A DNA stretch of 64,000 nucleotides from Exophiala sp. HKRS030 (Eukaryota > Ascomycota > Eurotiomycetes > Chaetothyriales > Herpotrichiellaceae): NCBI GenBank assembly GCA_023897205.1, contig JAHWDD010000003.1:4033665-4097664 (forward strand), in the 5' to 3' direction. The position numbers were made by a program, and so were the translations under genes. The notes beneath the pieces are model-generated. The model ran no database searches. It saw only the letters and a program-made list of their open reading frames with translations, and had not been told where the DNA came from. Below, one piece after another: positions 10,444 through 22,124 of this stretch (positions are counted from its first letter, which is position 1; each line of letters begins with the position of its first letter).

Positions 10444-13400
10444 ATGGCCATCTTTGGTAATGGTACCTCCGCCAACTCGGGAGGTCGACAACCGCCCTCT
10501 CGGCAGCCAGCACCATCACAGCCGCCACAACCCTCTCAACAACGCAATAACTTCGATGCTGACATCGCTCCGTGGAGTACCAATCCACCGGTCGAAGATG
10601 ACATAGCCCCTTGGGAGCGAGACCCTCAATCACAAATCATGGGCACTCGACCCTTCAATCAATCATACTTCAACGACTCCGTACCGCGCGACGCTCTTGC
10701 CACCACAAGACCCGACACTGCGAGAACAAACTTCTCCGACTCTCCTGATTTCGACGCAGATGCTCGACGCCCGTCGATTGCGAGTGCCACCACCATCAGC
10801 AGTACCGGTTCCAGAGGGAGTGCCGCCAATGGTCGTTTCCACAAGAGTCTCAAAGGCTTCTTTGGAGAGGATCCCACCGATTCACGAAAGGGCTCTACCG
10901 CAAACCTGAATGAACAACCCCAATCTGTGCCTACACCGGACAAACCTACCGCAAGGAACAATTCTGTACAGACCCAGGGCACCGTCGAAGAGCGACCCAA
11001 AACCCCCGCCCCTCCTCCCTCCAGTGATGTAACGCCCTGGGCTTACCAGAATTTCGAAGATGTCTCCAATTTCGGTTCTGCCCCTATACGACAACCGCCG
11101 ATTGAATCTGTGCCACCCTCCAATCCAGCTCCGAGTTCGGCTGGCTCTCATCGCCGGGGCCTCCTGCATCGCCATACAAGAAGCAAGGAAGATCCTCCAA
11201 AAGGACAACAAATTCCTGGATCTGTGCCCAAAAGACCATCAACGAGTCGGGAATCTTCCACGGGCAATTTGGGCCAATTTAGAGGTACACCTCAATCCAG
11301 CACTCCAATGAGTTCCACCTCGGCGCTTCCGCGAAACACAAGTCCCGGACCTTCAATACGTAAGGAGCCACCAGTTCAGACTGAAAAGAGGTCGATCTTT
11401 TCGAAACTCAAGTCACGACATAAAGACAAGCAGCCTCCGCAGCCAGAGCCGATCAAAACAAATATCGAGCCCGTCAAGTCTCCAGAAGAACCAAAAGGTC
11501 GCAGGAATCCGTCATTGCGGTCCAATACATCCGAGGTTGCCTCTACACAACGAGACCGTGAAACAAGTGTCGCTTCAGTGGATAGTGCGTCTACCATCAA
11601 GGCCGCAGATCCATCGCCCAGGATAGAGCGGACCTTTACAGCTACCTCCAAGTCGAGTAGATTTGGGCGGCATAACAAACACCGCGGGCCCAGCTATCAG
11701 CAAGAGCCATCGGAGAAGCCTCGCACGGCCACCAATCAGCAGGCTCCTATGCAAGCAGGAGTATTCAGCCTCGACACCAACTTTGACGATATGTCTGATA
11801 TTTTGGCACCACCGCAAGCGCCAAAGACCCCTGCAGATGGCGGTATCTTCATGGGGGCAAGATAGCTCAGACACCGGCTTCGGAACTATCTGCACCTGCG
11901 TGGGATGCCCCTGATAGCTGGGCAGTCAAAGGGACCGAGGATGAGATCCTGGAGGCGCTGCCAGAAGCCAACGAGGATGGTCTTCCAGCAATTCAAGAAG
12001 AAGACGGCTTGTCTTACTTCGTGCGCGTCTTCAGGAGCGACGGTACGTTTGCCACACTGTCAACGTCAATCAATGCTACCGTGGGCGAGGTCCTACAATC
12101 TCTCGCGAAGAAATCCGTGATGCATGACTCGATTGATAGCTACCATCTATTGATGCGTAAGCATCAGCTGTCAAGGCAACTTGGTCTCTCGGAACGTCCT
12201 GTGGCCATGCAGAAAAAGTTGCTGGAACTAGCCGGCTATACGAAGCGTGATCGTATTGAAGATGTTGGACGGGAAGACCAAAGCTATCTCATTCGATTCA
12301 CGTTTACTCATGAGAAACAGACAGGCTATGGCTCTGGACTGGACAATGACACATCCATTGCTAAAATGCAGAAATTCAGCCACGTCGACCTGTCCGGCAA
12401 GTCCCTGGCCACCATTCCCATCGTCCTCTATACCAAGGCCGCCGAGATCATTTCCATCAACTTGTCCCGCAATCTCGCCTTGAAAGTCCCCAAGGATTTC
12501 ATCACCGCTTGTATTAATCTTCGCGAGATCAAGTTCACTGGCAACGAATCATGGCGCCTGCCACCGAGTCTGGCATGGGCGACCCGTCTGACGGTTCTCG
12601 ATATATCCAACAATCGACTTGAACAACTAGAGCATGCCGAACTGCACCGCTTAATGGGCCTTGTCAGCCTTAAATTGGCAAACAACAAAATCTCGGAGCT
12701 ACCATCCAACTTCGGCCATTTCCGTCAGCTTAGGAGCCTGAACCTGTCGTCAAACAATTTTCACACGTTTCCAGAACATATCTGTGGTTTAAAGTCCTTG
12801 GTGGACCTGGACATCAGTTTTAATAAGCTATCGTCTCTACCCAAGATCTCACAATTGACTACTTTGGAGCGTCTCTGGGTAACCAATAATGATCTCAAAG
12901 GACCCTTTAATGAAAGTTTTGCGAGTCTGATCAACCTCAAAGAGATCGATGCTCGCTTCAATGGTATCACCGACATCGACAGTGTAACCAATCTGCCAAA
13001 TCTAGAACAGCTCCTCGCCGGTCACAACAACATCACCACGTTCAAGGGCTCTTTTCAGAAACTACGCGTACTTGTCCTTGACCACTGTCCAATAACTTCC
13101 TTTGAGCTTGAGCAATGCGTTCCAACCCTCACAAGCCTTAACATTGCTTCCGCAAAGCTTGTCGAGTTCAAGGAGTCGCTGTTCGATTTCGTGCCCAATT
13201 TGCAGAAATTGAACCTGGATAAAAACCATCTCTCCAACATGTCTTCCCAGATCGGAAGGCTGTCAAAGTTGGAATTCTTGAGCATGGCCAAAAACCCGTT
13301 GAACGTGGTCCCACCTTCAATCGGTAATCTGGTTGAGCTCAAATTCTTGAATCTCCGAGAATGCAATGTCAAAAGTCTCCCACCGGAAATTTGGTATTGC

Positions 13401-16400
13401 CGCAAGTTGGAAACCCTCAATGTTTCGTCCAATGTGCTCGAGACGTTCCCGAAGCAGAACGCAGCGCCTCCACCGAACGAGCACAAAGACTTGACGCCAG
13501 CTACGACGCCCGGTCTTTCGAATTCGCCAAGTTTTGAGGAGCTCGGAAAACTCGAAGATTTTCAGACTCGAAGACCCAGTCAAGCCTCGGCTGGAATGAT
13601 GAGTATTGGAAGCTCACCAGGCGGAGGACGAAAAGGTTCCATCGCTTCGATACCAGGACATCGCAAAGCCTCTGTGATATCGAGGTCGAATACAGAGTAT
13701 TCTATGACACCAGCAACGCGGAAAGATTCCAATCTCTCTCAAGCAAGGCTCCAGAACACTTTCGCTGGATCCCTGCGCTATCTGTATCTCGCCGATAATC
13801 GACTGGAAGACGATGTTTTCCGGGAGCTTGCACTCCTACCTGAACTTCGCGTTCTGAATCTTTCGTACAATGAATTGGATGATTTCCCTCAGGGGGTACT
13901 TAGACGATGGCCACAGCTGAACGAGCTGTATCTCTCTGGAAACGAGCTCACTTCCCTGCCTTCCGACGATCTCGAAGAGAGCAGCAATTTAAGGATTCTC
14001 CATCTCAATGCCAACAGATTCCAGGTTCTACCCGCTGAACTGTGCAACGTACACAAGCTATCTACTCTAGATGTTGGCAGCAATTCTTTGAAGTACAATG
14101 TGTCAAATTGGCCGTACGATTGGAATTGGAATCGCAACACAAATCTGAAATACCTCAACTTTTCGGCCAACAAGAGGTTAGAGATCAAGCCTGCAGCTCA
14201 TCAAAATCAATCGCAGTACAATTCGATGACAGGGGAACAAACAACCGACCTCACAAGTTTCAACACCTTAAAGTACCTTCGAGTTCTGGGTTTGATGGAT
14301 GTGACGCTTCTTACCAACACAATCCCGGACGACAACGAAGACCGTCGTGTGAGAACTTCTGCATCCCTCGTCGGCGCCTTGATGTACGGCATGGCAGACA
14401 CGCTGGGAAAGAATGATCATCTTTCATCTTTGGATCTCCTCAAACCGAATTTCAGAGGACACGACGCAGAAGTGTTGATTGGATTATTTGACGGTCAGTC
14501 CATGTCTAGTGGTGGATCGCGAGTGGCCAAGTATCTGCATGAAAACTTTCCGACGGTGTTCTACGAGGAGCTGAAAAAGACAGAGGCGAACAAGGACACC
14601 CCCATCGACGCACTGCGGCGATCTTTTCTGGCAATGAACAAAGACATGGCCAACTTTGCCAGCAGCAATTTCGACACCAAGGAGCACAGGCTGGCTAATG
14701 GACACCGGGGATCCACTGTGTCGAACATCTTAGGGCCCGACGATCTCAATTCGGGAGGTGTCGCCACCGTGATGTATCTGAATGGTCTAGAGCTCAATAT
14801 TGCCAATGTTGGTGACATCGAAGCCATTCTCATCCAGTCCAACGGTCAGCATCGTGAGCTGACGCGGAAGCATGATCCCGCCGAACACCGTGAGCGAGAG
14901 AGAATTCGAGAGGCTGGTGGCTATGTCTCTAGGCAGGGCAAGCTGAACGATACTCTTGAAATCAGTCGGGCTTTTGGCTACTACAGTCATATGCCTTCTG
15001 TTATAGCGGCACCACATACGCTCAATCTTACATTGACCGACTCGGATGAACTGATCGTCATCGCTACCAAAGAATTCTGGGACTATGTCACCGTGGACCT
15101 GGCGGTCGATGCCGCTCGAGCCGAAAAAGGGGATCTAATGTTGGCCGCACAGAAGCTGAGAGATCTTGCAATGGCATTTGGTGCTAGGGACAAAATCATG
15201 GTCATGGTTCTTGGTATCTCAGATTTGAGGAAGAGAGGAAGTCATCGCTTCCGCGGTACAAGCCTTTCTATGGCTAAAGAACTAGGTCTTGACGAAGGTA
15301 CTATCTTCCCAAGCTCCCGAAAAGCAAGGCGCAAAGGTGAAACACTTGTGGGTGATTCACGACTCGCTCGTCTTGAGGAGCCTGAAGCACCTGTGGGAGA
15401 TGTTGCCATCTGTTTTACCGATATCAAGAATTCAACTGCGTTGTGGGAAATTCTGCCAGTACCCATGAGGTCGGCAATCATGATGCACAACGAATTGATG
15501 AGACGGCAACTACGCATTATTGGTGGGTATGAGGTCAAGACTGAAGGTGACGCTTTCATGGTATCTTTCCCCACCGTAACATCGGCATTGCTGTGGTGCT
15601 TCAGCTGTCAAAGTCATTTACTTGAACTTCCTTGGCCGCAGGAAATCTTGGAAACTGTGCACTGTCAAGAAAAGCTAGATGCCGACCAGAACAGAATCTA
15701 CCGTGGGCTTTCTGTACGCATGGGCATACATTGGGGTCGACCAGTGTGTGAACAGGATCCCATTACCCGAAGGATGGATTATTTTGGGCCTATGGTCAAC
15801 AAGGCAGCGCGAGTATCTGCTGTCGCTGACGGTGGACAGATATCGGTTAGCAGTGATTACATTGCAGAGATTCAAAGGACACTGGAGAGCTATGCAGACG
15901 ATGATCGGCGAGATTCGGTAGGATCTGAGGATACAGTGAACGATGATCCTCTGGCCAATCAGATCCGGCGAGAACTCCGGCAGCTGAGTAGTCAGGGCTT
16001 TGAGGTTAAGGACCTAGGCGAGAAGAAGCTCAAAGGGCTCGAAAATCCCGAGTACCTCTATTTGATGTATCCACATTCACTGGCGGGTCGACTGTCGATT
16101 CCTCCTGGGGCTGAGAATAAGGTCCAGCTAGGAGGGGAAACTGCGCCTGGAGGCGACGAAAAGGCCGGTCCAGGTACACTCGGCAAAAACAGTCAGCTCA
16201 ATTTAGAGCTTGAGGAAGTTTGGAAGCTTTGGGACATTGCACTCAGGTTGGAAATGCTATGTAGCTGTCTTGAGCATCCCGAGCGAGCGGCCGGACTCCA
16301 TAAACCTGAGCTCAGCCTTCTCACCAGAATGAAAGAGCGCGGTGGAGTCCAAACAGATGCATTCATGATGAATCTCTTGGAGCATCAAGTGACGAGGGTT

Positions 16401-16661
16401 GAGGTAAGCAAGCAAATGAGCGAACGACGTCAAGATGCATCTTACTGACCTAATGATTAGTCTTGCGTGACCACTTTACAATTGCGGAATATGTTGCAGC
16501 CCTTCCAAAAGGGTGTCAGTCTACTAGATCAAGCTCGACCGATCGCCGAGATCCTGGCTGAGATTGCCGAAATCATAGGACCAAGGGGAAAGCTCCCGCG
16601 ACCGACTCGAGCTGCGAGTATCGAGGAGGTCGACTACGAGATTGTTGAGGAAGACTCATAG
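10444..16661 (+). CDS. CYR1: Adenylate cyclase (RA - LRR - PP2C-like - class III cyclase), with one apparent frame break
   Basis: Makes cAMP from ATP; in fungi it is membrane-associated, Ras-responsive and feeds protein kinase A. The N-terminus (to about residue 470) is disordered and Ser/Pro-rich. A Ras-association domain follows (about 520-610, LSYFVRVFRSDGTFATLS), then many leucine-rich repeats (about 645-1310), a PP2C-like domain (about 1310-1595, LIGLFDGQSMSSGGSR) and the cyclase domain (about 1645-1875: VAICFTDIKNSTALWE, VKTEGDAFMVSF, DYFGPMVNKAARVS). The last exon is 16461-16661 after a 57-nt intron (16404-16460, GTAAGC...GATTAG). The frame changes near 11853-11857, where a run of five G occurs. 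One extra G gives a continuous protein of 2053 aa reading GGIFMGGKIAQTPAS then WDAPDSWAVKG. An in-phase 83-nt intron (11843-11925) is the alternative. Length and domain order match fungal cyclases. Confidence 0.93.
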
Positions 16662-18272
16662 ATCAAGGCGAGCTGGGAAGGACGGCAGCTTGAACTCTTT
16701 CCTTTAGAAATGGGAGTCGGTGCAGGCATGCAAAAGACAAGTTGAGAACAATAGCTTCCGTGCTTATCAGCGGCACCTGGTTAAAAAGGAGCGACGTGCC
16801 TACGCTGGGACATTGCGGATAGATCCCATGCTTAGGGACAATTTTTACGAATTGGATGGACTGATGGATTGCGGACATCACAGGCGTCAGTCGAATGGGA
16901 TGAAAAGCGCAGTGATCACATCTCCAGCGATTTTGAATTACGTATTTCTTTGGAAGGCGGTATGGTCTGTACTGGGAACAGGACGCCGTGATGAATAATG
17001 GCTTTTGGCAGTATTCTTGGATATGGGTTGGAAATGGGAGTCGGAACTTTTGGGTGTTCTTCAGCGGCCACGACTTTGAACATTGAGGTTGGCGTGGTGG
17101 AGATTGCACATATAAACAGGGGATATCCATACTCATATTCCTGCTCGTGTGGATATTAGGATCGTTGAGTCCGCTCGCAATACAGCGATATGAATAATGG
17201 CCGAACAGCCTGGATATGATTTTGAGCTCATGCTTAAATAGCTATGACAAGTCATAAAGAGCGAATAGTGAGTCAGTGACAATGAACAGGCAATTACTAT
17301 ATGGCGATATACACGTGACTAAGTATGTCTCATCCTCCACACTTGACTCACATTGCTCACAGAGGTTCACAAAAGACGGTGAGGATCTCGAACACGATAT
17401 TTGTTGATCATTGCCTCAAATCGGTGGATGGTCGTTGAGCTGAGAAAGCTATGACGGCATCATGGTCCAAGTCCACAAGCTCGATGCGCCTCCTTCTAAA
17501 GGCATATTGGAATTTCCGACCACCATTTCGCCGAGCAAATATCCGACTTCACAAAGTGTCTGTTCTTGCCCGACCGCCTATGACCACATGTTGACGACAG
17601 ATCTTCGTGTAACGTCTTTCCCTACCCAGATGTGCTAGCTAGCACAAAGATCAAGCTTGTCCAGATCGACACATTTTTGCAGGCTCAAGACGCTGACTGC
17701 GTCCAAAATTTGGAACGGTCTTCTTTGTGCATCTCTTTCATCTACCAGGTCTTCTGCACCGGGAATCTTTTGTCTCGACCCCAGAAGCAATCTCTAAACC
17801 TAGATTACTCTGTCAAGCGAGACAGCGGTTGAGCTCAGGGATCCTATTTCCTTCCCAGTAGGATAATTCGGCGAAACAACGATTCACGGCGAAAAGGAGT
17901 TGTCTTCCGTGATTCTCACAAGTCAACGAACCTACTTACTACTAGTTAGCTAGCCTTTCGAGACGGTTCTGGTTCCGGATTCGTTCATCAAGCCGCAGTC
18001 CAGAGATTGTATGCTGGACATCGGTGCTCTCCATCTGCCAACTGCTGGACCTTGTGTAAAAGATTTCAGGATTTTCATCTCAAATATCCTTGACCGGATC
18101 GGGCCCTTTTCTAAATCTGTCCAGCATCCCGCTTCTTCATTGTTGAAGAAGTGATAGCGACGTGCTCTCGTCGACGACATCAGCTTTTGGTTCTGCATAT
18201 AAGTCCCAGATTTATCGGCATTATCTGCACTCTTTCGCCTCTGTGTAATATATTGGCCGTGGGAAAGTTTGC
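16662..18272. other. Intergenic between adenylate cyclase and GH31 gene
   Basis: About 1.6 kb. It holds the adenylate cyclase 3' end and the promoter and leader of the GH31 gene. A 157-codon minus-strand frame at 16663-17136 abuts the cyclase stop and looks like a shadow in the 3' UTR. I see no RNA gene or mobile element. Confidence 0.5.
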
Positions 18273-18572
18273 ATGAGCTGGTTGGTGGACAAAAGCAGAG
18301 TGTCCCTATTCCAAGGAACAAGGCTCGAGGTGGTTCCTTCTCGGCTTCTGGTACGATCTTCCAGGTTATTTGGTGGTGTTCGACAGCAAAGTCTACAGCA
18401 TCCTATAGGTTCGTGGAGCGGCATTTTTTCAGGCTCAAGTGGACGCCAAAGTGATCAGAATCGACGGTGTATTTCGCCTCTATCCCTTTCCGGACGATCA
18501 GGTCGGAAGGCTTACATTGTCAGTCGACATAATTGTTCCTTCTCTCACTTTCACACCAACTCAACTGCCAAT

Positions 18573-21020
18573 ATGAAGAATTACCATTTCGAGTCGAAGC
18601 CCGTGGCGAACCCAGAGTCAATTGTCTCCGGTCCCAACTATCGCTTCACAGTTCTGACTGATCGCCTACTTCGTTACGAATGGTCTCCAGACGGCAAATT
18701 CGAGGACCGGGCGTCGACCTTCGCCATCAACCGAGCTTTTCCCGTCCCAAAATTCCAGACAGTAGAGCGTGAAGATGAAGTAGAAATCATCACGGATCAC
18801 TTCCACATAACATACGACAAGAAGCGATTCAGCCCGAGTGGCTTATTGGCGAGCTTTTCCGCGAAGATCACTCTTTGGGGAGCACAGTGGCGGTACGAGG
18901 ATCAGCCCGGCGCGTTACCGAACCTGGGTGGCACCGCGAGAACATTGGACGAGTGTGATGGACGCTGTAAACTTGGAGACGGTGTTCTGAGCCGATCCGG
19001 GTACGCCGCTATTGATGATAGCAAGAGCATGTTATTCGATGGTAAGGGTTTTGTGGCAGGCAGGGAGGCCGGAGATCGAATCGATGGCTATCTCTTCGCT
19101 CATGGCCATGACTACAAGGGTGCCATTAAAGACTTATACGCTTTAAGTGGAAAGCAACCTTTACTCCCAAGATGGGCACTTGGAAATTGGTGGTCGAGAT
19201 ATTATCGCTATGAACAGCAGGAGTACATTGATTTGATGGACGAGTTCCGAAAGAAGGATATCCCCCTGTCCGTTGCAGTCATCGATATGGACTGGCATCT
19301 TGTGGATGATGATCGTGTTCCTCATGCCGGCTGGACTGGGTATACATGGGACGACAAGATTTTCCCTGACCCAAAGAAATTCGGAAAGGACTTGCATGAC
19401 AGAAATCTGAAAATCACCTTGAACGACCACCCACATTCTGGAATCCATCACCATGAAGATTCCTACGAGGAGATGGCCAAGTTCTTAGGGCATGACACTT
19501 CTAAGAAGCATCCTATCCACTTTGACCCAACGAGCCCAAAGTTTGTGGAGGCTTACCTTTCGATTCTGCATCGTAATCTAGAGAAGACTGCTTGCGACTT
19601 CTGGTGGATTGATTGGCAACAGGGTGCACATACAAAGATTCCGGGTATTGATCCGTTATGGCTGCTAAATCACTTCCATTTCCTTGACAATGCTCTCGAC
19701 GGTAAGCGTCCGCTCATCTTCTCCAGATATGCCGGGCCGGGATCTCATCGATATCCCGTTGGATTTTCTGGCGACACTGTGACGACTTGGGCCAGTCTAG
19801 AGTTCCAGCCTGAATTTACCGCCACGGCCAGCAATATCGGATACGGTTGGTGGAGCCACGATATCGGTGGACACATGCTGGGTACCAGAGATGACGAGTT
19901 GGTGACAAGATGGGTGCAATTCGGTGTATTCTCACCTATAATGCGTCTTCATTCTTCAAATTCTCAGTGGACGTCAAAGGAGCCGTGGAAGTATCGCAAA
20001 GAGTCCGAGATTGTCATTCGGAACTTCATGCGCCTCAGGCATCGGATGATTCCGTTCCTGTACACGAAGAACGTCCTTTCCGCCACCCAGGATGAACCTT
20101 TGGTGCAACCAATGTATTGGTCGTTCCCTGATCGAGACGAGGCATACTCTGTTCCCAATCAGTATTACTTTGGAGGCGACCTGATTGTCGCGCCTATAGT
20201 AACTCCTAGGGACAAGCGAACGAACCTCGGCAACGTCAAAGTGTGGGTGCCTCCCGATTCGGGACGATGGGTGGATATATTCACGGGGACCGTCTACGAT
20301 GAAGACAGAGAGCTAAACATGTACCGACCACTTCATGAAATCCCCGTCCTGGCCCATGAGGGTGCCATTATTCCGCTAGATGCAGAAGCGGCCCCTGAAA
20401 ACGGCGGGAAGAATCCTGATCGTTTCGAGATTCTCGTCGTCGTCGGGCGTGATGGCCAAACCAGCGTGCTCGAAGACCCTGAAGATGACTCGAAGAAGGC
20501 TGAACAGAAGGCTCCGGAAAGTGGTGAGAGAGGAAGCCTTATCCAATTCGATCAGAAGAAGGGCTCTCTGAAAGCTCATGTGACTGGCCGGACGTGGTCA
20601 TTCCGGTTCCTTGCTGTTACAGACGTGCCGAAAGACTTGAAGGTGGAAGTTGATGGCAAGGACGTCACCAAGGAAGCTGAGATCAAGGTTGAGCGTTTCC
20701 CCGAGGTGCCGTCGCTGCTTGTTCATGTGCCATCGTCAGCGACCATTTCCAGCACATCTGGCAAGAAATCCACAATCACTATTTCTTTAGGACCGGATCC
20801 GCAATTGAGCGTACTAGACCACAAGGAGCGGATTGCGCGTTTGCTTCTCGATTGGCAGACCGATTTCGACATCAAAGACCGCGTGTGGAGTGTGGTGTCG
20901 GATCGCAAGAGCGCAATCAATGTCAAGATTGGAAAATTGATGAGCTTGAGTGTCGACGAGAGGTTTACAGAGCCCGTGGCTGAGTTGATTCTAGCTGATC
21001 ACAGAGGGATGCATCTGTGA
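18573..21020 (+). CDS. Glycoside hydrolase family 31 (alpha-glucosidase/alpha-xylosidase type)
   Basis: Retaining alpha-glycosidase, 815 aa from the chosen start, single exon. GH31 landmarks: an N-terminal beta-domain, then the barrel with RWALGNWWSRYYRY and SVAVIDMDWH. The nucleophile region is FWWIDWQQG with Asp at about residue 347, and the acid/base region is GFSGDTVTTW with Asp at about 401. IGYGWWSHDIGGHMLG and SPIMRLHSSN follow, then C-terminal beta-sheet domains. No signal peptide is seen, so a cytosolic enzyme acting on imported or internal alpha-glucosides is likely (inference). The ATG at 18573 has a good context (CCAATATGA) and starts a family-like N-terminus MKNYHFESKP. The same frame is open for 100 further codons to an ATG at 18273; that extension is Arg/Ser-rich. 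Exact substrate cannot be told from the sequence. Confidence 0.9.
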   Translation: MKNYHFESKPVANPESIVSGPNYRFTVLTDRLLRYEWSPDGKFEDRASTFAINRAFPVPKFQTVEREDEVEIITDHFHITYDKKRFSPSGLLASFSAKITLWGAQWRYEDQPGALPNLGGTARTLDECDGRCKLGDGVLSRSGYAAIDDSKSMLFDGKGFVAGREAGDRIDGYLFAHGHDYKGAIKDLYALSGKQPLLPRWALGNWWSRYYRYEQQEYIDLMDEFRKKDIPLSVAVIDMDWHLVDDDRVPHAGWTGYTWDDKIFPDPKKFGKDLHDRNLKITLNDHPHSGIHHHEDSYEEMAKFLGHDTSKKHPIHFDPTSPKFVEAYLSILHRNLEKTACDFWWIDWQQGAHTKIPGIDPLWLLNHFHFLDNALDGKRPLIFSRYAGPGSHRYPVGFSGDTVTTWASLEFQPEFTATASNIGYGWWSHDIGGHMLGTRDDELVTRWVQFGVFSPIMRLHSSNSQWTSKEPWKYRKESEIVIRNFMRLRHRMIPFLYTKNVLSATQDEPLVQPMYWSFPDRDEAYSVPNQYYFGGDLIVAPIVTPRDKRTNLGNVKVWVPPDSGRWVDIFTGTVYDEDRELNMYRPLHEIPVLAHEGAIIPLDAEAAPENGGKNPDRFEILVVVGRDGQTSVLEDPEDDSKKAEQKAPESGERGSLIQFDQKKGSLKAHVTGRTWSFRFLAVTDVPKDLKVEVDGKDVTKEAEIKVERFPEVPSLLVHVPSSATISSTSGKKSTITISLGPDPQLSVLDHKERIARLLLDWQTDFDIKDRVWSVVSDRKSAINVKIGKLMSLSVDERFTEPVAELILADHRGMHL

Positions 21021-22124
21021 GGCAGATGAGCAGAAAAAAATGGCGCCAGACTCCATTCGTGTCTCCATATTTAGAAAGCTATACAATCTTAGTTAATTGA
21101 TTGATTCTAAGAGACCCGCTCAAAGTTCCTGTTTGAAAACTGCACAAGACCAAGACGAAGCCTCTCACGTGACTGCTTAGATATCTTCGTTCGGTCAGAA
21201 GCATACAAGACGCAGTTTGACAAACCTCAACTTACAAAGTATCTCCTTTCTCTTGTTTTATCTTTGTCGATTTTCCTCAAACCAACTCCCAAATCAATGC
21301 GCATCATTTGTATCAAAGGTAGGAAAAGCAAGGGATAGTTTGAGAGATGACAGAAAAAATGAATCTCCTGGCTGTTGGTACTAGGATTCGAACCCAGGTC
21401 TCCTCGGAACCGCTTCCAGCGATTTGGCCAGCATCAGACGTCCAAGACTCATCTGTCCATTGTCGTCAGCCGACGTCAAAACCCAGAACATGGCAAGCCT
21501 GAACCACAACGAGACGTGCTAACCTCTGCACTATACCAACGATTCTGACTTGGAGCATACTAGTTTGATTGTCAAAGGCCTTGACGGTATAAATTTATTT
21601 ATATAGGAAACACGAGGAATGTGGGAATGTCATTGTCACAGTGGGGGTTGGGGAAGGGAATGAGATCATCCTCTGTCTTTTTGGGCGGGTGATATTGGAC
21701 GGAAGATTTGATGAAGGTCCCTTCACAGTCAAGGTACCCAGATACCTGGCAAGTCACTCGGCAACAGGTGCTCAGAGAAAGAGTGGTGAAAGATATGTCA
21801 CTCTCGACCGTTCTGGAGCTTTCAGTTGGTCGGATGGTCGTTGCACAAGCTGCCTGTCGCAGTGACTGTGACTGTCGTCAAGGTGAAGTGGTTACAACAG
21901 CACCTTTCTCATTGTTGTCGTCGCTTGTTCCAGTGACGGTTTTTCTTTCATGTCAACACAAACACCCTTGTTGACGACCTTTCTTCCTCTTTTTCTTTCA
22001 ACCCTCATTGTCTACGCAGTTAACCGCTCTGCATCAACTTCAACTTCAACACTGCCTTGCGCCCAGGCAGAGCCTCATTCTTCCATCACATTACCGATAT
22101 AAAATCTCCCCACCCCAATTCATC
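21021..22124. other. Intergenic containing tRNA-His
   Basis: About 1.1 kb between the GH31 stop and the coiled-coil gene start. Apart from the tRNA at 21373-21540 on the minus strand, only short open frames are present. The stretch 21960-22124 is pyrimidine-rich and is probably the 5' leader of the downstream gene. Confidence 0.55.
21373..21540 (-). tRNA. tRNA-His (GTG) with a 96-nt intron
   Basis: Read on the minus strand from 21540. Acceptor GTTGGTA pairs with TACCAAC. D arm: GTGC/GCAC around an eight-base loop containing GG. Anticodon stem TCTCG pairs with CGAGG, with one G-T pair. The loop reads TTGTGG plus C, so positions 34-36 are GTG (His). T arm is CTGGG/CCTAG with loop TTCGAAT, and the discriminator is A at 21373. 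The two anticodon-arm halves are separated by an intron at 21408-21503, placed right after position 37 as in other eukaryotic nuclear tRNA introns. Mature length is about 72 nt. All four stems form, so the identification is firm; the intron borders rest on the canonical insertion site. Confidence 0.88.

Noticed and set aside
11851..11860. Programmed -1 frameshift in adenylate cyclase and the other broken genes
   Set aside because: The sites do not fit the X XXY YYZ slippery rule, and eleven such sites in six unrelated genes are far less likely than homopolymer errors.
16663..17136. Minus-strand open frame of 157 codons
   Set aside because: It abuts the adenylate cyclase stop, lies in its probable 3' UTR and has no protein-like motifs.
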